From IMG/VR virus record IMGVR_UViG_3300041964_000012, positions 1 through 23,235 of that record: a DNA stretch of 23,235 bases, one strand, 5' to 3'. Positions within the stretch are counted from its first letter, which is position 1. Each line of letters starts with the position of its first letter. Below the pieces are notes generated by a model that did no database searches, had not been told where the DNA came from, and saw only the letters and a list, made by a program, of their open reading frames with translations. The position numbers and the translations under genes were made by a program. The DNA is from a virus. Below, in pieces: positions 1 to 7,841 of the stretch.

Positions 1-4
1 TCGC

Positions 5-988
5 ATGCAGACGCTACTCGGCCCGCTCCAGGGAAAAAAGTCTTATCTCATTGCGTTGGCCGGACTGGTCTACGCGATCGGCATTCACTTCGGCTGGTGG
101 ACTAACGAGTCCGAGATCTGGGGCGCTCTCGCCTCGATCTTTGGCCTCACGCTCCGCGCCGGAATCAAGACAGCAGTCCGCCAGATCGCGATCACCGTCG
201 CGACGGATCCGGACCTGAAAGACGACGTCGCCGGTGAAGCCGCGCGTCGGTTCACCGCGAAGGAGGAGACTGCTGCAGCAGGCGGACCACTGCCACCGCA
301 TGCTTACAGCAAGCTGCGCGCTCTTATAGCTGCAGCGGCAATCGCAGCGCTTGCTCTTCAAGGCGCCGGTTGTGCGCAATACAACAAGCTCACTCCGGAC
401 CAGAAGGTCGCGGTGCGCGGCGCGTTCAACCAGATCCTCTCGGCCGCTGTGAGTCAGGTCCTGACGAAGAACGTCTCGGCTGATGACCTGAAGGCGAAGC
501 AGGACCTGATGTATTCCGCCGCGGTCGCGATGCGCTCGTTCTACGGCACGCTGCCGACTGCCGAACAGCTGAAGGAACGGCTGCTCGAGTTCACGGCGAA
601 TAAGAGCCACTGGATCGAGCTCGCTGATTCGATCGTCGCACAGTTCCGTGCTGCGAACCCGCAGACGCCAGCTGCAGCGAACAACTTCCTCGAGACGGCC
701 GCAACGGCGCTCGAGACCGCGCCAGCGGTTGCGCCGGGTGCAGATGGATTACCACCGGCCAACACGGACCCGGAACACTGGAGCAACCGCGTGACCGATA
801 GGCCAGAGACGTCGCGGAAGCTCGACGAGAACGGGATGCCGAATTTCGGTCCGAAGCCGAGCCCGAGCGGCGGCATCGAGTGCACCAACTTCGTGAAGTG
901 CGAGGGCGACCCCACAGTTTACGAAGTGGATCCCGTGACCGGCGAACACACGCCGCCGCGCAAGAGCTCCGGACTGGCGCGTAAGTAA
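5..988 (+). CDS. Two-part membrane protein: holin-like N-terminus joined to lipoprotein-like C-terminus
   Basis: The 327-residue protein has a hydrophobic segment at about residues 13-30 and a second weaker one at 38-52 ending in LTLRAGIKT, a pattern seen in small phage holin-like proteins. At residues 104-123 there is a second signal-like segment, rich in Ala and Leu and ending in GAGC (Cys123), resembling a lipoprotein signal with a non-ideal lipobox (Gly at -3 instead of Leu). The rest is soluble and helix-rich, then Pro/Gly-rich to the end. No ATG in this frame separates the two halves. Its place before an endolysin suggests a lysis role, possibly holin plus outer-membrane spanin, but this is inference. 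The ATG lies 4 bases from the window edge and the frame is open upstream of it, so the true start may be outside. I do not recognise the full-length family. Confidence 0.55.
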   Translation: MQTLLGPLQGKKSYLIALAGLVYAIGIHFGWWTNESEIWGALASIFGLTLRAGIKTAVRQIAITVATDPDLKDDVAGEAARRFTAKEETAAAGGPLPPHAYSKLRALIAAAAIAALALQGAGCAQYNKLTPDQKVAVRGAFNQILSAAVSQVLTKNVSADDLKAKQDLMYSAAVAMRSFYGTLPTAEQLKERLLEFTANKSHWIELADSIVAQFRAANPQTPAAANNFLETAATALETAPAVAPGADGLPPANTDPEHWSNRVTDRPETSRKLDENGMPNFGPKPSPSGGIECTNFVKCEGDPTVYEVDPVTGEHTPPRKSSGLARK

Positions 989-1001
989 GAGGGCTCTTCC
1001 T

Positions 1002-1205
1002 ATGTTTCACCCGAAGGGCGAGATCCTGCGGTTCAAAGGGCCGAACGCTGCGAAGCGGATGGCGCACGTCGAAGCCGAGCTCGCGGGCTTCGTGACGCGC
1101 GTCTCGGCTAACGAGCTGCGTGTCACGCAGGACATCAACTACAAGCCCGCGGCGCGTGCTTTCGACGGCGGCAAAGCCCCTGCCCTTTCGCTGGCGACTT
1201 CGTGA
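1002..1205 (+). CDS. Small conserved-looking phage protein of unknown function
   Basis: The 67-residue product begins 13 bases after the previous stop, and its TGA shares one base with the ATG of the endolysin gene, so it belongs to the lysis operon by spacing. It is basic and mixed in composition, with no hydrophobic segment, no cysteine pairs and no motif I recognise. Third codon positions are GC-rich like those of the neighbours, which supports real coding. No function can be assigned. It could be an endolysin accessory protein or unrelated. Confidence 0.55.
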   Translation: MFHPKGEILRFKGPNAAKRMAHVEAELAGFVTRVSANELRVTQDINYKPAARAFDGGKAPALSLATS

Positions 1206-1774
1206 TGAATCCCGCGAGCAAACGCATCGATATCGTTGCGCTGCAGAAGCGCATCGGCGCCACGCCGGATGGCTTCTGGGGTCCAGGGTCGATCGCGCAG
1301 TGCCAGCGGTATCTCCGCTCACTCATGCCGACGCCAAATCCCTGGCCGAAAAGCGACCAGGCATCGCTGACGAAGTTCTACGGCGCGGCCGGCGATGAAT
1401 CGCAGCTCGTGAATGTGCCGGCGCCAGTGCCGATGAAGTATGACGGCAAGCTGATCAAGACGATCCGCTGCCATCGCAAAGTGGCTGACTCGTTAGTCCG
1501 CGCGCTCACTGAAGCGTATGCGCGCCGGCCGGACATCGTGCAGCGCTACGACGGCTGCTTCAACAATCGCAAGATGCGTGGAGGCAGCCTGCCGAGCCTG
1601 CACGCGCGCGGCGCAGCGATCGATCTCGATGCGGGCCGCAACGGCAACCGCATCAGCTGGCCGGTGGCGGCCGTGATGCCGATCGAGGTCATGGAGTGTT
1701 TTGCGCGCGAGGGCTGGCTGCCGGCGGGCGCGTTCTGGGGCCGCGATGCCATGCACTTCCAGGCGACGCAATGA
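1205..1774 (+). CDS. Endolysin: peptidoglycan-binding domain plus M15-family zinc peptidase
   Basis: This 189-residue protein should cut the peptide part of peptidoglycan at the end of infection. Residues about 8-40 look like a short peptidoglycan-binding repeat (IVALQKRIGATPDGFWGPGS). The catalytic domain has the M15 (VanY/D-Ala-D-Ala carboxypeptidase-like) signature SLHARGAAIDLD, placing zinc ligands at His133 and Asp140, and a second motif DAMHF supplying His184. M15 enzymes act as DD-carboxypeptidases or L-Ala-D-Glu endopeptidases; the bond cut cannot be told from sequence. I chose the ATG at 1205, which overlaps the previous stop by one base. A GTG directly before it is in frame and would add one residue. 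There is no signal peptide, so export needs a holin. The stop overlaps an ATGA that could start the next gene. Confidence 0.85.
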   Translation: MNPASKRIDIVALQKRIGATPDGFWGPGSIAQCQRYLRSLMPTPNPWPKSDQASLTKFYGAAGDESQLVNVPAPVPMKYDGKLIKTIRCHRKVADSLVRALTEAYARRPDIVQRYDGCFNNRKMRGGSLPSLHARGAAIDLDAGRNGNRISWPVAAVMPIEVMECFAREGWLPAGAFWGRDAMHFQATQ

Positions 1775-1785
1775 AGGGAGCAACG

Positions 1786-2355
1786 ATGCTTTTTTATCTA
1801 GCTCAGTGGCAAATCTTAGATGGTGGCGACCTGCTGAAATGGCTCGCGATCGTCGCTGTCCTCCTCTCGCTTTTCGTTCTCGCGCTGCAGGCGCGGAAGC
1901 TCTGGCAGGAGAACTATGGCCGGAAGCCAGGGCTCGATGACGACCTGCGATCGCAAAAGCAGGTGCTCGCCGATCTGAAGCACTCGCTCGCAGGGCTCGC
2001 GCCGAACGAGAAGGTCGAGAGGCTGATCGAGCGTCTCGGATCGTTTGCCACGCAAGAACAGATCCGCGCGATCGAGATCCAGCTGCCGGGATTGATTAAC
2101 CGCGAGGAGCTCGAGCGCTGCCTCGGGAAGCTTGAGCGCGATCTCGACGCGCGAGTGAAGGAGATGTCCGCCTATGTGCACAGGGCAGTGCACGATCTGC
2201 GCGGCGACGTCAACGCGATGCGGATCTCCGTCGAGAGCGGGCGCGAAGGGATCCACGACCGGATCAACCTGCTCGTCGAAGCCACGGCCGGGATGCGCGG
2301 CATGCTCGAGGCAATCCGCGGCGCCTGGGAAGGGCCGCGCAAACACTCTCCGTAA
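1786..2355 (+). CDS. Membrane-anchored coiled-coil protein, inner-membrane spanin-like
   Basis: The 189-residue product has one N-terminal membrane span at about residues 17-35 (WLAIVAVLLSLFVLAL), followed by a long charged, helix-rich, coiled-coil region. This layout and the position directly after the endolysin resemble Rz-type inner-membrane spanins, although the coiled coil is longer than in lambda Rz. I chose the ATG at 1786 because a strong ribosome binding site (GAAGGGAG, 1773-1780) sits five bases upstream. An in-frame ATG at 1771 overlaps the endolysin stop and would add five residues. An even earlier in-frame ATG at 1696 lies deep inside the endolysin gene and is unlikely. A general structural or regulatory membrane protein cannot be excluded. 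Confidence 0.6.
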   Translation: MLFYLAQWQILDGGDLLKWLAIVAVLLSLFVLALQARKLWQENYGRKPGLDDDLRSQKQVLADLKHSLAGLAPNEKVERLIERLGSFATQEQIRAIEIQLPGLINREELERCLGKLERDLDARVKEMSAYVHRAVHDLRGDVNAMRISVESGREGIHDRINLLVEATAGMRGMLEAIRGAWEGPRKHSP

Positions 2356-2369
2356 AAGCGCTCTACAAA

Positions 2370-2627
2370 ATGACTGACGCGACCCTCACTGCTGCGAAGA
2401 CCGCGCTCCTGCACGCGCTGAACAATATCGGCAGCTACGTGATGCCGGAGCAGACGCTGTTCGCAGAACTGAACCTGCGACTCTCCGAGCCGCTTACGCT
2501 CACCGACTTCCGCCAGCTCCTGCAGGAGAGCGAAGAGAAGCGCCGCATCGCGAGCGTGAACACGGAAGACGGGCGCAAATGGAAGATCACTGACAACGGC
2601 CGCGGCCGGCTCGCGGAGCTGGTGTGA
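2370..2627 (+). CDS. Small winged-helix-like protein upstream of terminase
   Basis: The 85-residue protein is helical, and its C-terminal part (residues about 45-80: TDFRQLLQ..EEKRRIASV then RKWKITDNGRGRLAEL) reads like helix-turn-helix plus wing, with the 'ITDNGR' turn common to small winged-helix proteins. In Mu-like phages a few small genes sit between lysis and terminase, and this fits that slot. The stop is 3 bases before the small terminase ATG. DNA binding is inferred from the pattern only. I cannot say whether it regulates late transcription, aids packaging or does something else. Confidence 0.55.
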   Translation: MTDATLTAAKTALLHALNNIGSYVMPEQTLFAELNLRLSEPLTLTDFRQLLQESEEKRRIASVNTEDGRKWKITDNGRGRLAELV

Positions 2628-2630
2628 TGA

Positions 2631-3152
2631 ATGAAAAAACCACGATCCGATTCGAAGCTCGACGCGCTGGACATGGACCAGCAGCGCCAGCTCTGCGAAT
2701 GGCTGCTGACACCAGGGCTTTCGTACGAGCGGGTGAAGAAACTCGTGTTCGACGAGTTCAACGTTTCCACGTCGGGCTCTGCGCTCTCGTCCTTCTATCA
2801 GAGCTATGTGGGAGCGTACGTGCTGGAGCGGCGCCGGCTCGCGGTGGGATTAGCGCAGGAGATCGGCGAGGAGCTGAAGCGTGCGCCGGGCGAGTTCAGC
2901 CAGCAGACGATCGACGCGCTCGAGCAGAAGGCGTTCGAGCTCGCACAGAACCCGATGGTGGATCCGAAGGAGGTCAAAGCGATCTTCTCGTTAGTCCTGA
3001 AAGCGCGCGACCAGGCGCTGAAGAAGTCCGACATCGACATCAAACTGCGCCGGCTCGAGCTGCTCGAGAAGAAGGGCAAAGAGACGCTCACCGACGAGTC
3101 GCTTTCTGCTGCGGAACGAGAGCAGCGGATGAAGCAGATGTTTGGGATGTAG
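2631..3152 (+). CDS. Small terminase subunit, Mu Gp27-like (DUF3486)
   Basis: The 173-residue protein begins PRSDSKLDALD, continues with a helix-turn-helix-like stretch (residues about 15-55: LCEWLLTPGLSYERVKKLVFDEFNVSTSGSALSSF, here split by reading: the 'S.sals.f' ending is typical of Gp27), then a long helical middle and a charged C-terminus ending MKQMFGM. Small terminases recognise phage DNA and recruit the large subunit for packaging. The partner gene starts 2 bases after this stop. The start at ATG 2631 lies just after the previous stop, and a GGAG at 2616-2619 is a weak binding site. Family assignment rests on pattern and on the neighbouring Gp28- and Gp29-type genes. Confidence 0.75.
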   Translation: MKKPRSDSKLDALDMDQQRQLCEWLLTPGLSYERVKKLVFDEFNVSTSGSALSSFYQSYVGAYVLERRRLAVGLAQEIGEELKRAPGEFSQQTIDALEQKAFELAQNPMVDPKEVKAIFSLVLKARDQALKKSDIDIKLRRLELLEKKGKETLTDESLSAAEREQRMKQMFGM

Positions 3153-3154
3153 GG

Positions 3155-4717
3155 ATGGATTCCCTCTCGCAGAGCGAAGGACTCGAGGCGCTGCGCGCCC
3201 GGATCGAGGAGGCGAAGAGCACCGCCGGCGCCGGACTGCGCGACGTGCCGTTCGAGGAGCTCGAGAGTCGCGTCGCGTCGCACGAGCTCGGCGTGAACGT
3301 CAACGGCTGGAAGAATCCCTACCCGAAGGACGACCCGCGCTCGCTCTACCTCGAGTATCAGTTTGCCTACCACCACGACCGCAGCCGCTTTAAGGCTGCG
3401 CTCTGGTCGCGCCAGACCGGCAAAGACTTCACTGGTGAAGGCGAAGCGGTCGAGGATTGCCTGCGCACGCCGAAGACGGAATGGATGGTCGCAGCTCCGT
3501 CCGAGCGCCAGTCGCATGACTCGTTAGACAAGGCGAAGGAGTGGGCGGCCGCGTACGACCTCGCGATCGCGAACTACGAAGAGCAGCGCGAAGGCTCGAG
3601 CTCCGAGACGTTGCTGAAGAGCGCGGAGATCACCTTCGCGAACGGCGCCAGGATCAGCGCGGTGCCAGGGAAGCCGGACACGGTCCGCGGCCGCTCGACG
3701 AACGTCTTCCTCACGGAGTTCGACTTCTTCGAGAACCCGAACGACACCTGGCGCGCGATCCTGCCGTCGATCACGAACCCGCTGCGCGGCGGTGAAAAGA
3801 AGATCCGCGTCGTCACCACGCCGAACGGCGCCGGGAGCGCGATGGACCGCCGGATCTGGAACCGACCAGCCGGCGAGCTGATGTCGTGGAGTAAGCACTT
3901 CGTCACGATTTACCACGCGGTGCTGATGGGATTGCCGGTCGACGCCGCGGCGCTGATCGAAGCGATGGACGATCCGGAAGGCGTCGCGCAGGAGCTCTTC
4001 TGCCGCTTCCTGGACGGCAGCAACGTGCTGCTGCCTTACGACGTGATCCAACTCGCGGAGAGTTTCGACGCTTCCGAGACGTGGGACCTGGCGAACGGCC
4101 GCATGACCGGCCAGACCTATCTCGGCGTCGACTTTGGCCGCACGACCGATCCGACCGTCTGCTGGACGCTGCAGCGAGTCGGCGACATTCTCTGGACGCG
4201 CGAAGTCCTGGTGCTGAAGGCGATCTCGAGCCCGGACCAGGAACAGATCCTGCGCGATCGCATCGCTTCGGCGAACCGCGTCTGCTTTGATTACACCGGG
4301 CCCGGCATCGGCCTCGGCGATTACCTGGCACGGGCGCACGGCGAGTGGGATCCGGCGAAGCATCGCTTCGGAAAGGTCGAGCTCTGCACCTTTACCACTG
4401 GCTTTAAACGCGAGCTCTTTCCAAAGCTGCGCCGGACGTTCGAGGCACCGACGAAGCTCCGGATCCCGGTCTCGACCACGATCCGCGAGGACCTGCACGA
4501 GATGCAGCAGGTGATCACAAACGGCGAATATAACTACTGGTCGCCGCGGACGAAGAACGGTCACAGCGATCGCTGCACGGCGTTGGCGCTGGCAGTGCGC
4601 GCAGTCGGTGACGGCGCGGTCGCGTCGACGAGCCGCGGCGTGTCGATCGGCGCGAGTGATCGCGCGATCACGCGGCGCAACACGGAGGGCGGCCGGCGCA
4701 TCGCCGGCATGGTATGA
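3155..4717 (+). CDS. Large terminase subunit, Mu Gp28-like ATPase/nuclease
   Basis: The 520-residue packaging motor has an N-terminal ATPase and a C-terminal RNase H-like nuclease. The Walker A motif is SRQTGKD at residues 85-91. The Walker B strand is VFLTEF at 184-189, with Glu188 as catalytic base but Thr187 where Asp is usual. The nuclease domain shows Asp326 (LGVDFGR), Asp379 (VCFDYTG) and Asp472 (NGHSDR), a full acidic triad. It drives DNA into the prohead through the portal and cuts the concatemer or host-linked DNA. The frame is open for 531 bases upstream through the small terminase gene, but ATG 3155, two bases past the small-subunit stop, is the natural start. After the stop, 118 bases precede the portal gene with no ORF of interest. 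Confidence 0.9.
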   Translation: MDSLSQSEGLEALRARIEEAKSTAGAGLRDVPFEELESRVASHELGVNVNGWKNPYPKDDPRSLYLEYQFAYHHDRSRFKAALWSRQTGKDFTGEGEAVEDCLRTPKTEWMVAAPSERQSHDSLDKAKEWAAAYDLAIANYEEQREGSSSETLLKSAEITFANGARISAVPGKPDTVRGRSTNVFLTEFDFFENPNDTWRAILPSITNPLRGGEKKIRVVTTPNGAGSAMDRRIWNRPAGELMSWSKHFVTIYHAVLMGLPVDAAALIEAMDDPEGVAQELFCRFLDGSNVLLPYDVIQLAESFDASETWDLANGRMTGQTYLGVDFGRTTDPTVCWTLQRVGDILWTREVLVLKAISSPDQEQILRDRIASANRVCFDYTGPGIGLGDYLARAHGEWDPAKHRFGKVELCTFTTGFKRELFPKLRRTFEAPTKLRIPVSTTIREDLHEMQQVITNGEYNYWSPRTKNGHSDRCTALALAVRAVGDGAVASTSRGVSIGASDRAITRRNTEGGRRIAGMV

Positions 4718-4824
4718 GCCGACGCGCTGTACGCCCCGTAGTCGTTTTCCGGCCTGTCAGTGGTGCTCCCGGCTCGTCCGCGAAGGATGCAGAGCCGTTG
4801 CATTCGTCATTTTGGCCGAATTTT

Positions 4825-4830
4825 CGGAGG
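4825..4830 (+). promoter_or_regulatory. Ribosome binding site deciding the portal start
   Basis: CGGAGG lies five bases before ATG 4836. It fixes the portal start there, although the frame stays open back to 4608 inside the terminase gene. This is one of the few strong Shine-Dalgarno sites in the window. Confidence 0.75.
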
Positions 4831-4835
4831 TCCCG

Positions 4836-6593
4836 ATGATAGCGGAGGCTGCGAATCGCCTAAACGGCCGCGGCGCCGGTCCGACTGCGCCGCCGAAGAC
4901 CGAACCACTCTTCGACGCAGACAGCGTGAAGATGCTCCGGATGATGCGGGTGAACCCGCTCCCGATGCTCGACCCGCAGTCGCTCGGCGTCGCGCTCGAC
5001 CAGTTCGACACCGGCATGCTCCGGATGGCGGCGCTGCTCTGGGACGCGATGTGCCGGCGCGACGACACGCTGGTAACGGTGAAGCCGCAGCTCGAGAACG
5101 AGGTGGCCTCGAGAGACTGGGGAATCTTCCCCGTGAAAGGCGCCGACGAGAAGGAAGCAGCGCGGCACGTCGCGGCGCTCGAGTACTTCTACAACAACCT
5201 CACCGCGACCGATGCCTTCGATCGGAACGAGCGCGGCGGCCGCGACAAGCTCATCGAGCAGATGATGCAGGCGGACTCTTTCAAGTACGCGGTGCACCAT
5301 CTCGTCTGGCGGCCGCAGCCAGGGAAGATGATCGACGTCGACGGCGCGGATCCGGTGCCGGCGCTCACGGCGACGCTCGAGTATGTCCCGCTCTGGTTCT
5401 TCGAGAACACAACCGGCCAGCTGCGCTTCCTGAAGGACGGCGGCTTCGGCGTCGATGGCGTCGAGCTCGACTGGGAAAGCGGCGAATGGATGGTGACCGC
5501 CGGACGCGGGCTCATGTTTGCCGCGTCGATCTGCTACACGTTCAAGCGGCTGACGTTCCAGGACTGGACGATCTTCAACGAACGGTACGCGCAGAACAAA
5601 GTCGTCGGCACGACGCCAGGCGACGAGAACAGCAGTCAGGCGCGATCGCTGCGCGCCGTCCTCGAGAACTTCAACTCGGACCAGGCGATCCTGATCACCG
5701 AGTTCGCCGGCGACGCGAGCAAGCCGCCGATCGCGCTCCTCGGACCGACCGGCACCGCTTCCGTCGAGATCTTTGAAAAGTTCATCGACCGCCAGGACCG
5801 GAAGCTCTCGTCGATGTATCGCGGGAACGATCTCTCGATGATGTCGCGCGGCGGCCGCGGCGAGAACCCGACCGGCGCGAGCCTGCAGGAAGACGAAGGC
5901 GACGCAATGCTGCGCGGCGCTTGCCGGCGGATCGCCGGGACCTGTCAGGAGTTCATCGATCGCACGGTGATCCGCTTCTGCTTCGGCGAGGATGTGCAGC
6001 CGCTCGCCTACTTCGGACTGCCGGAGCTCGACAAAGACGACGTCGCGCAGCTGCGCGAGAGCGCCGGCTTCCTGGCGGATCGCGGCGCGCGCGTCTCACT
6101 ACCAGACACGGCCGAGCGCCTCGGCGTGCAGCTCGTGCCGAAAGCCGAGAAGGATGAAGAGATCCTGCAGCCGGCGATCAAAGGACCGGCGCCTGGTGCG
6201 GAGACGATCGACGAGGATCCGGATCGACCAGGCGGCAAACCAGCCCGCGAAGAGCGCACCGACAAAAACGCGCAATCGACCGAGAACGCGGCCGCGGATC
6301 CGGATCTCGAGGCGTTCCTCGATCCGTACGTCTCTGACTTCCGCAAAGCCTTTGCAGACGACCTGCAGCCGCTCCGCATAGCGATGGAACACGTCGTCGG
6401 ATCACCGAACGCCGCGCTGCAGATCCAGAACATGCAGGCGCTGCGCGGGCTGCTTCCAGAGCTGCTGAAGGAGATCAACCGAGCACCGAAAACCGTGCCG
6501 GTCCTGGTCGAGCTGATGAAAACAGCGATGCAGCGCGGCGCGTCACTCTCCCCGGCAACACCAACCCCCGAACTCGCAGTCACCGCACGATGA
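4836..6593 (+). CDS. Portal protein, Mu Gp29-like (DUF935)
   Basis: The 585-residue protein forms the dodecameric ring through which DNA enters and leaves the head. It follows the large terminase, as in Mu-like phages. DUF935-like features are the early run RMMRVNPLPMLDPQSL, the middle region with WFFENTTGQLRFL, LTFQDWTIFNERYAQNKVVG and ITEFAG, then SVEIFEKFIDRQDRKLSSMYRG and a Glu/Asp-rich helical stretch, the portal crown and clip region in this family. The C-terminal 100 residues are helical and Pro-rich. It starts at ATG 4836 after a strong ribosome binding site. Its TGA overlaps the ATG of the protease gene by four bases (ATGA), implying translational coupling. The length is slightly above the usual 500 or so residues. 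Confidence 0.85.
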   Translation: MIAEAANRLNGRGAGPTAPPKTEPLFDADSVKMLRMMRVNPLPMLDPQSLGVALDQFDTGMLRMAALLWDAMCRRDDTLVTVKPQLENEVASRDWGIFPVKGADEKEAARHVAALEYFYNNLTATDAFDRNERGGRDKLIEQMMQADSFKYAVHHLVWRPQPGKMIDVDGADPVPALTATLEYVPLWFFENTTGQLRFLKDGGFGVDGVELDWESGEWMVTAGRGLMFAASICYTFKRLTFQDWTIFNERYAQNKVVGTTPGDENSSQARSLRAVLENFNSDQAILITEFAGDASKPPIALLGPTGTASVEIFEKFIDRQDRKLSSMYRGNDLSMMSRGGRGENPTGASLQEDEGDAMLRGACRRIAGTCQEFIDRTVIRFCFGEDVQPLAYFGLPELDKDDVAQLRESAGFLADRGARVSLPDTAERLGVQLVPKAEKDEEILQPAIKGPAPGAETIDEDPDRPGGKPAREERTDKNAQSTENAAADPDLEAFLDPYVSDFRKAFADDLQPLRIAMEHVVGSPNAALQIQNMQALRGLLPELLKEINRAPKTVPVLVELMKTAMQRGASLSPATPTPELAVTAR

Positions 6594-7786
6594 AACTCTT
6601 CAACCTCGACTCTCTGTTCCCGACGCCGCGCACGATCGACGACTACCGCACTGCGAACAGCGCGGAGATGCGCCTCTCGGCGATGATCTCCGCGAACGCG
6701 CCGGACGTCTCCGCGATCAACAACGACGAGTGGTTCGTCATCTGTCCGTTCGGCGAGTTCCCTTCGCCGGACCGCAGCTACACGCAGATGTTCGGCAAAG
6801 CCGAAGCCGACGAGGTCCTGCGCACCTGGAACTCGATCCCTGGCACCGCGGCGCGCTGGTTCAAAAATAAGTGGCACCGGCTGACGTCGACGTCGAACGG
6901 CGCGCCTGGCTGGGACGGTCACCCGGAGACAGACAAAAACCGCTGGCCGGTCGAGCGCCTGCTCTGCGAGGTCACCGACCTTCGCGTCACTGAGAACGCG
7001 CTCGAGGGGAAGATCACCTGGAACGCGAAAGGCATGGAACGCCGCACGCGGGGCCCGCTCTTTCCGTCCCCGATCTTCTGGCACAACCCGCCAGACGCGG
7101 AGCGCCGCGTCTTCCCTGCGCTCCTGGAGTCCATCGGTCTCGTACCGACTCCGAACATCGCTTCCGTCCCAGCGTGGACACAAAACGCCTCACCCGAGGC
7201 AACAGCAGAAGAAAACCAAACCTCAAACACTATGGATCGTAAGAAATTGATCGCACAGCTCGGCCTCGGGGCAGACGCCACGGACGAGCAAATCACCGGC
7301 GCGATCGCGACGCTGCAAAGCACCGCGAACACCGCGACCGACAGCCTCACCACGGCCAACGCTGCAAAGCAGACGTTGGAGACACAGCTCAGCACCGCGA
7401 ACGGCCGAGTGACTACGCTCGAGACCGCGAACGGCATCCTGATCGATGGCGTCCTGGATCTGTTCGAAGCGGCCGGCAAGTTCACGCCAGCTCAGCGCGG
7501 CGAGATCCGGACGAAGTTCACCGCGAACATCGCTGACAGCGCCACGGTGATCACCGAGCTGAAGAGCAAGAAACCTGAGATCAACACGAGATCGCTCGAG
7601 ATCAACGGCAACCGCGTCGACCTCTCGACCGCGAACGCTCGCCAGACGGCGCTCGAGTCCGCGGTGACGAAGCGGATGTCTGACGACAAGTGCGATCGCG
7701 ACACCGCGTTCGCAAAGGTCCAGGCGGATCCGGCCTACGCGCAACTCTTCGCGGCAATGAAGCCGGCACCGGCAGCAGCTGCCTAA
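6590..7786 (+). CDS. Prohead maturation protease with fused scaffold, Mu gpI/Z-like
   Basis: This 398-residue protein joins two parts. Residues 1-214 match the gpI-type serine protease: W50-FVICPFGEFPSP region, then PSPIFW with candidate catalytic Ser160, and GLVPTPNI at 183-190, resembling the 'aLtn.PNi' turn of this family. Residues 215-398 are a charged, helix-rich scaffold beginning MDRKKLIAQLGLGADATD. The protease digests the scaffold and trims head proteins during maturation. The tripeptide TAN occurs once near the N-terminus (21-23) and six times in the scaffold half. The start overlaps the portal stop. An internal ATG at 7232 can produce the scaffold alone, as Mu does with Z. Catalytic residue assignment is by family pattern and is not certain. 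Confidence 0.75.
   Translation: MKLFNLDSLFPTPRTIDDYRTANSAEMRLSAMISANAPDVSAINNDEWFVICPFGEFPSPDRSYTQMFGKAEADEVLRTWNSIPGTAARWFKNKWHRLTSTSNGAPGWDGHPETDKNRWPVERLLCEVTDLRVTENALEGKITWNAKGMERRTRGPLFPSPIFWHNPPDAERRVFPALLESIGLVPTPNIASVPAWTQNASPEATAEENQTSNTMDRKKLIAQLGLGADATDEQITGAIATLQSTANTATDSLTTANAAKQTLETQLSTANGRVTTLETANGILIDGVLDLFEAAGKFTPAQRGEIRTKFTANIADSATVITELKSKKPEINTRSLEINGNRVDLSTANARQTALESAVTKRMSDDKCDRDTAFAKVQADPAYAQLFAAMKPAPAAAA
7232..7786 (+). CDS. Nested internal start giving free scaffold protein (Z-like)
   Basis: ATG 7232 (residue 215 of the protease gene) opens an in-frame 184-residue product with the helical scaffold half only. Its leader, TCAAACACTATG, nearly repeats the leader of the decoration gene at 8267 (ATCAACACTATG), which has no Shine-Dalgarno site either. 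In Mu the scaffold Z is made from a start inside I in the same way. Separate expression here is inferred. Confidence 0.5.
   Translation: MDRKKLIAQLGLGADATDEQITGAIATLQSTANTATDSLTTANAAKQTLETQLSTANGRVTTLETANGILIDGVLDLFEAAGKFTPAQRGEIRTKFTANIADSATVITELKSKKPEINTRSLEINGNRVDLSTANARQTALESAVTKRMSDDKCDRDTAFAKVQADPAYAQLFAAMKPAPAAAA
7322..7636 (+). repeat. Thr-Ala-Asn repeats across the scaffold domain
   Basis: Within 105 residues the scaffold holds six TAN tripeptides, with Thr at 245, 255, 269, 279, 311 and 347. Preceding residues are usually Ser, Thr, Glu or Phe. Codons vary (ACC GCG AAC, ACG GCC AAC and others), so the amino-acid motif and not only a DNA repeat appears to be kept. Spacing of about 10 residues in the first four fits exposed, regularly placed sites along a helical rod. 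Confidence 0.7.
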
Positions 7787-7792
7787 CGAGGG

Positions 7793-7833
7793 ACCACCAC
7801 CACCACCAAAACCAACCAGCATACCACCAGGAG
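7793..7833 (+). promoter_or_regulatory. ACC-repeat leader and ribosome binding site of gene 7842
   Basis: Five tandem ACC triplets (7793-7807) are followed by more A/C-rich, purine-pyrimidine simple sequence and then AGGAG at 7829-7833, eight bases before ATG 7842. Such leaders are unstructured and would keep the start open. A similar A/C-rich leader without AGGAG precedes the gene at 16373. Confidence 0.5.
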
Positions 7834-7841
7834 AAAAACTT

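Noticed and set aside
591-1322. Long minus-strand frame in the lysis region
   Set aside because: It is Arg/Ser/Pro-rich and antisense to three genes with coherent features, so it is a shadow produced by high GC.
2624-3154. N-terminal extension of the large terminase into the small terminase gene
   Set aside because: The overlap reads as low-quality Arg/Ala-rich sequence, and ATG 3155, two bases after the small-subunit stop, is the natural start.
4608-4835. Longer portal start inside the terminase gene
   Set aside because: It is Arg/Ser-rich shadow sequence, and the strong CGGAGG site fixes the start at 4836.
7793-7807. ACC repeat as a CRISPR or phase-variable tract
   Set aside because: Five triplets outside a coding region with a ribosome binding site after them fit an unstructured leader better. 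There is no sign of a switch in a reading frame.
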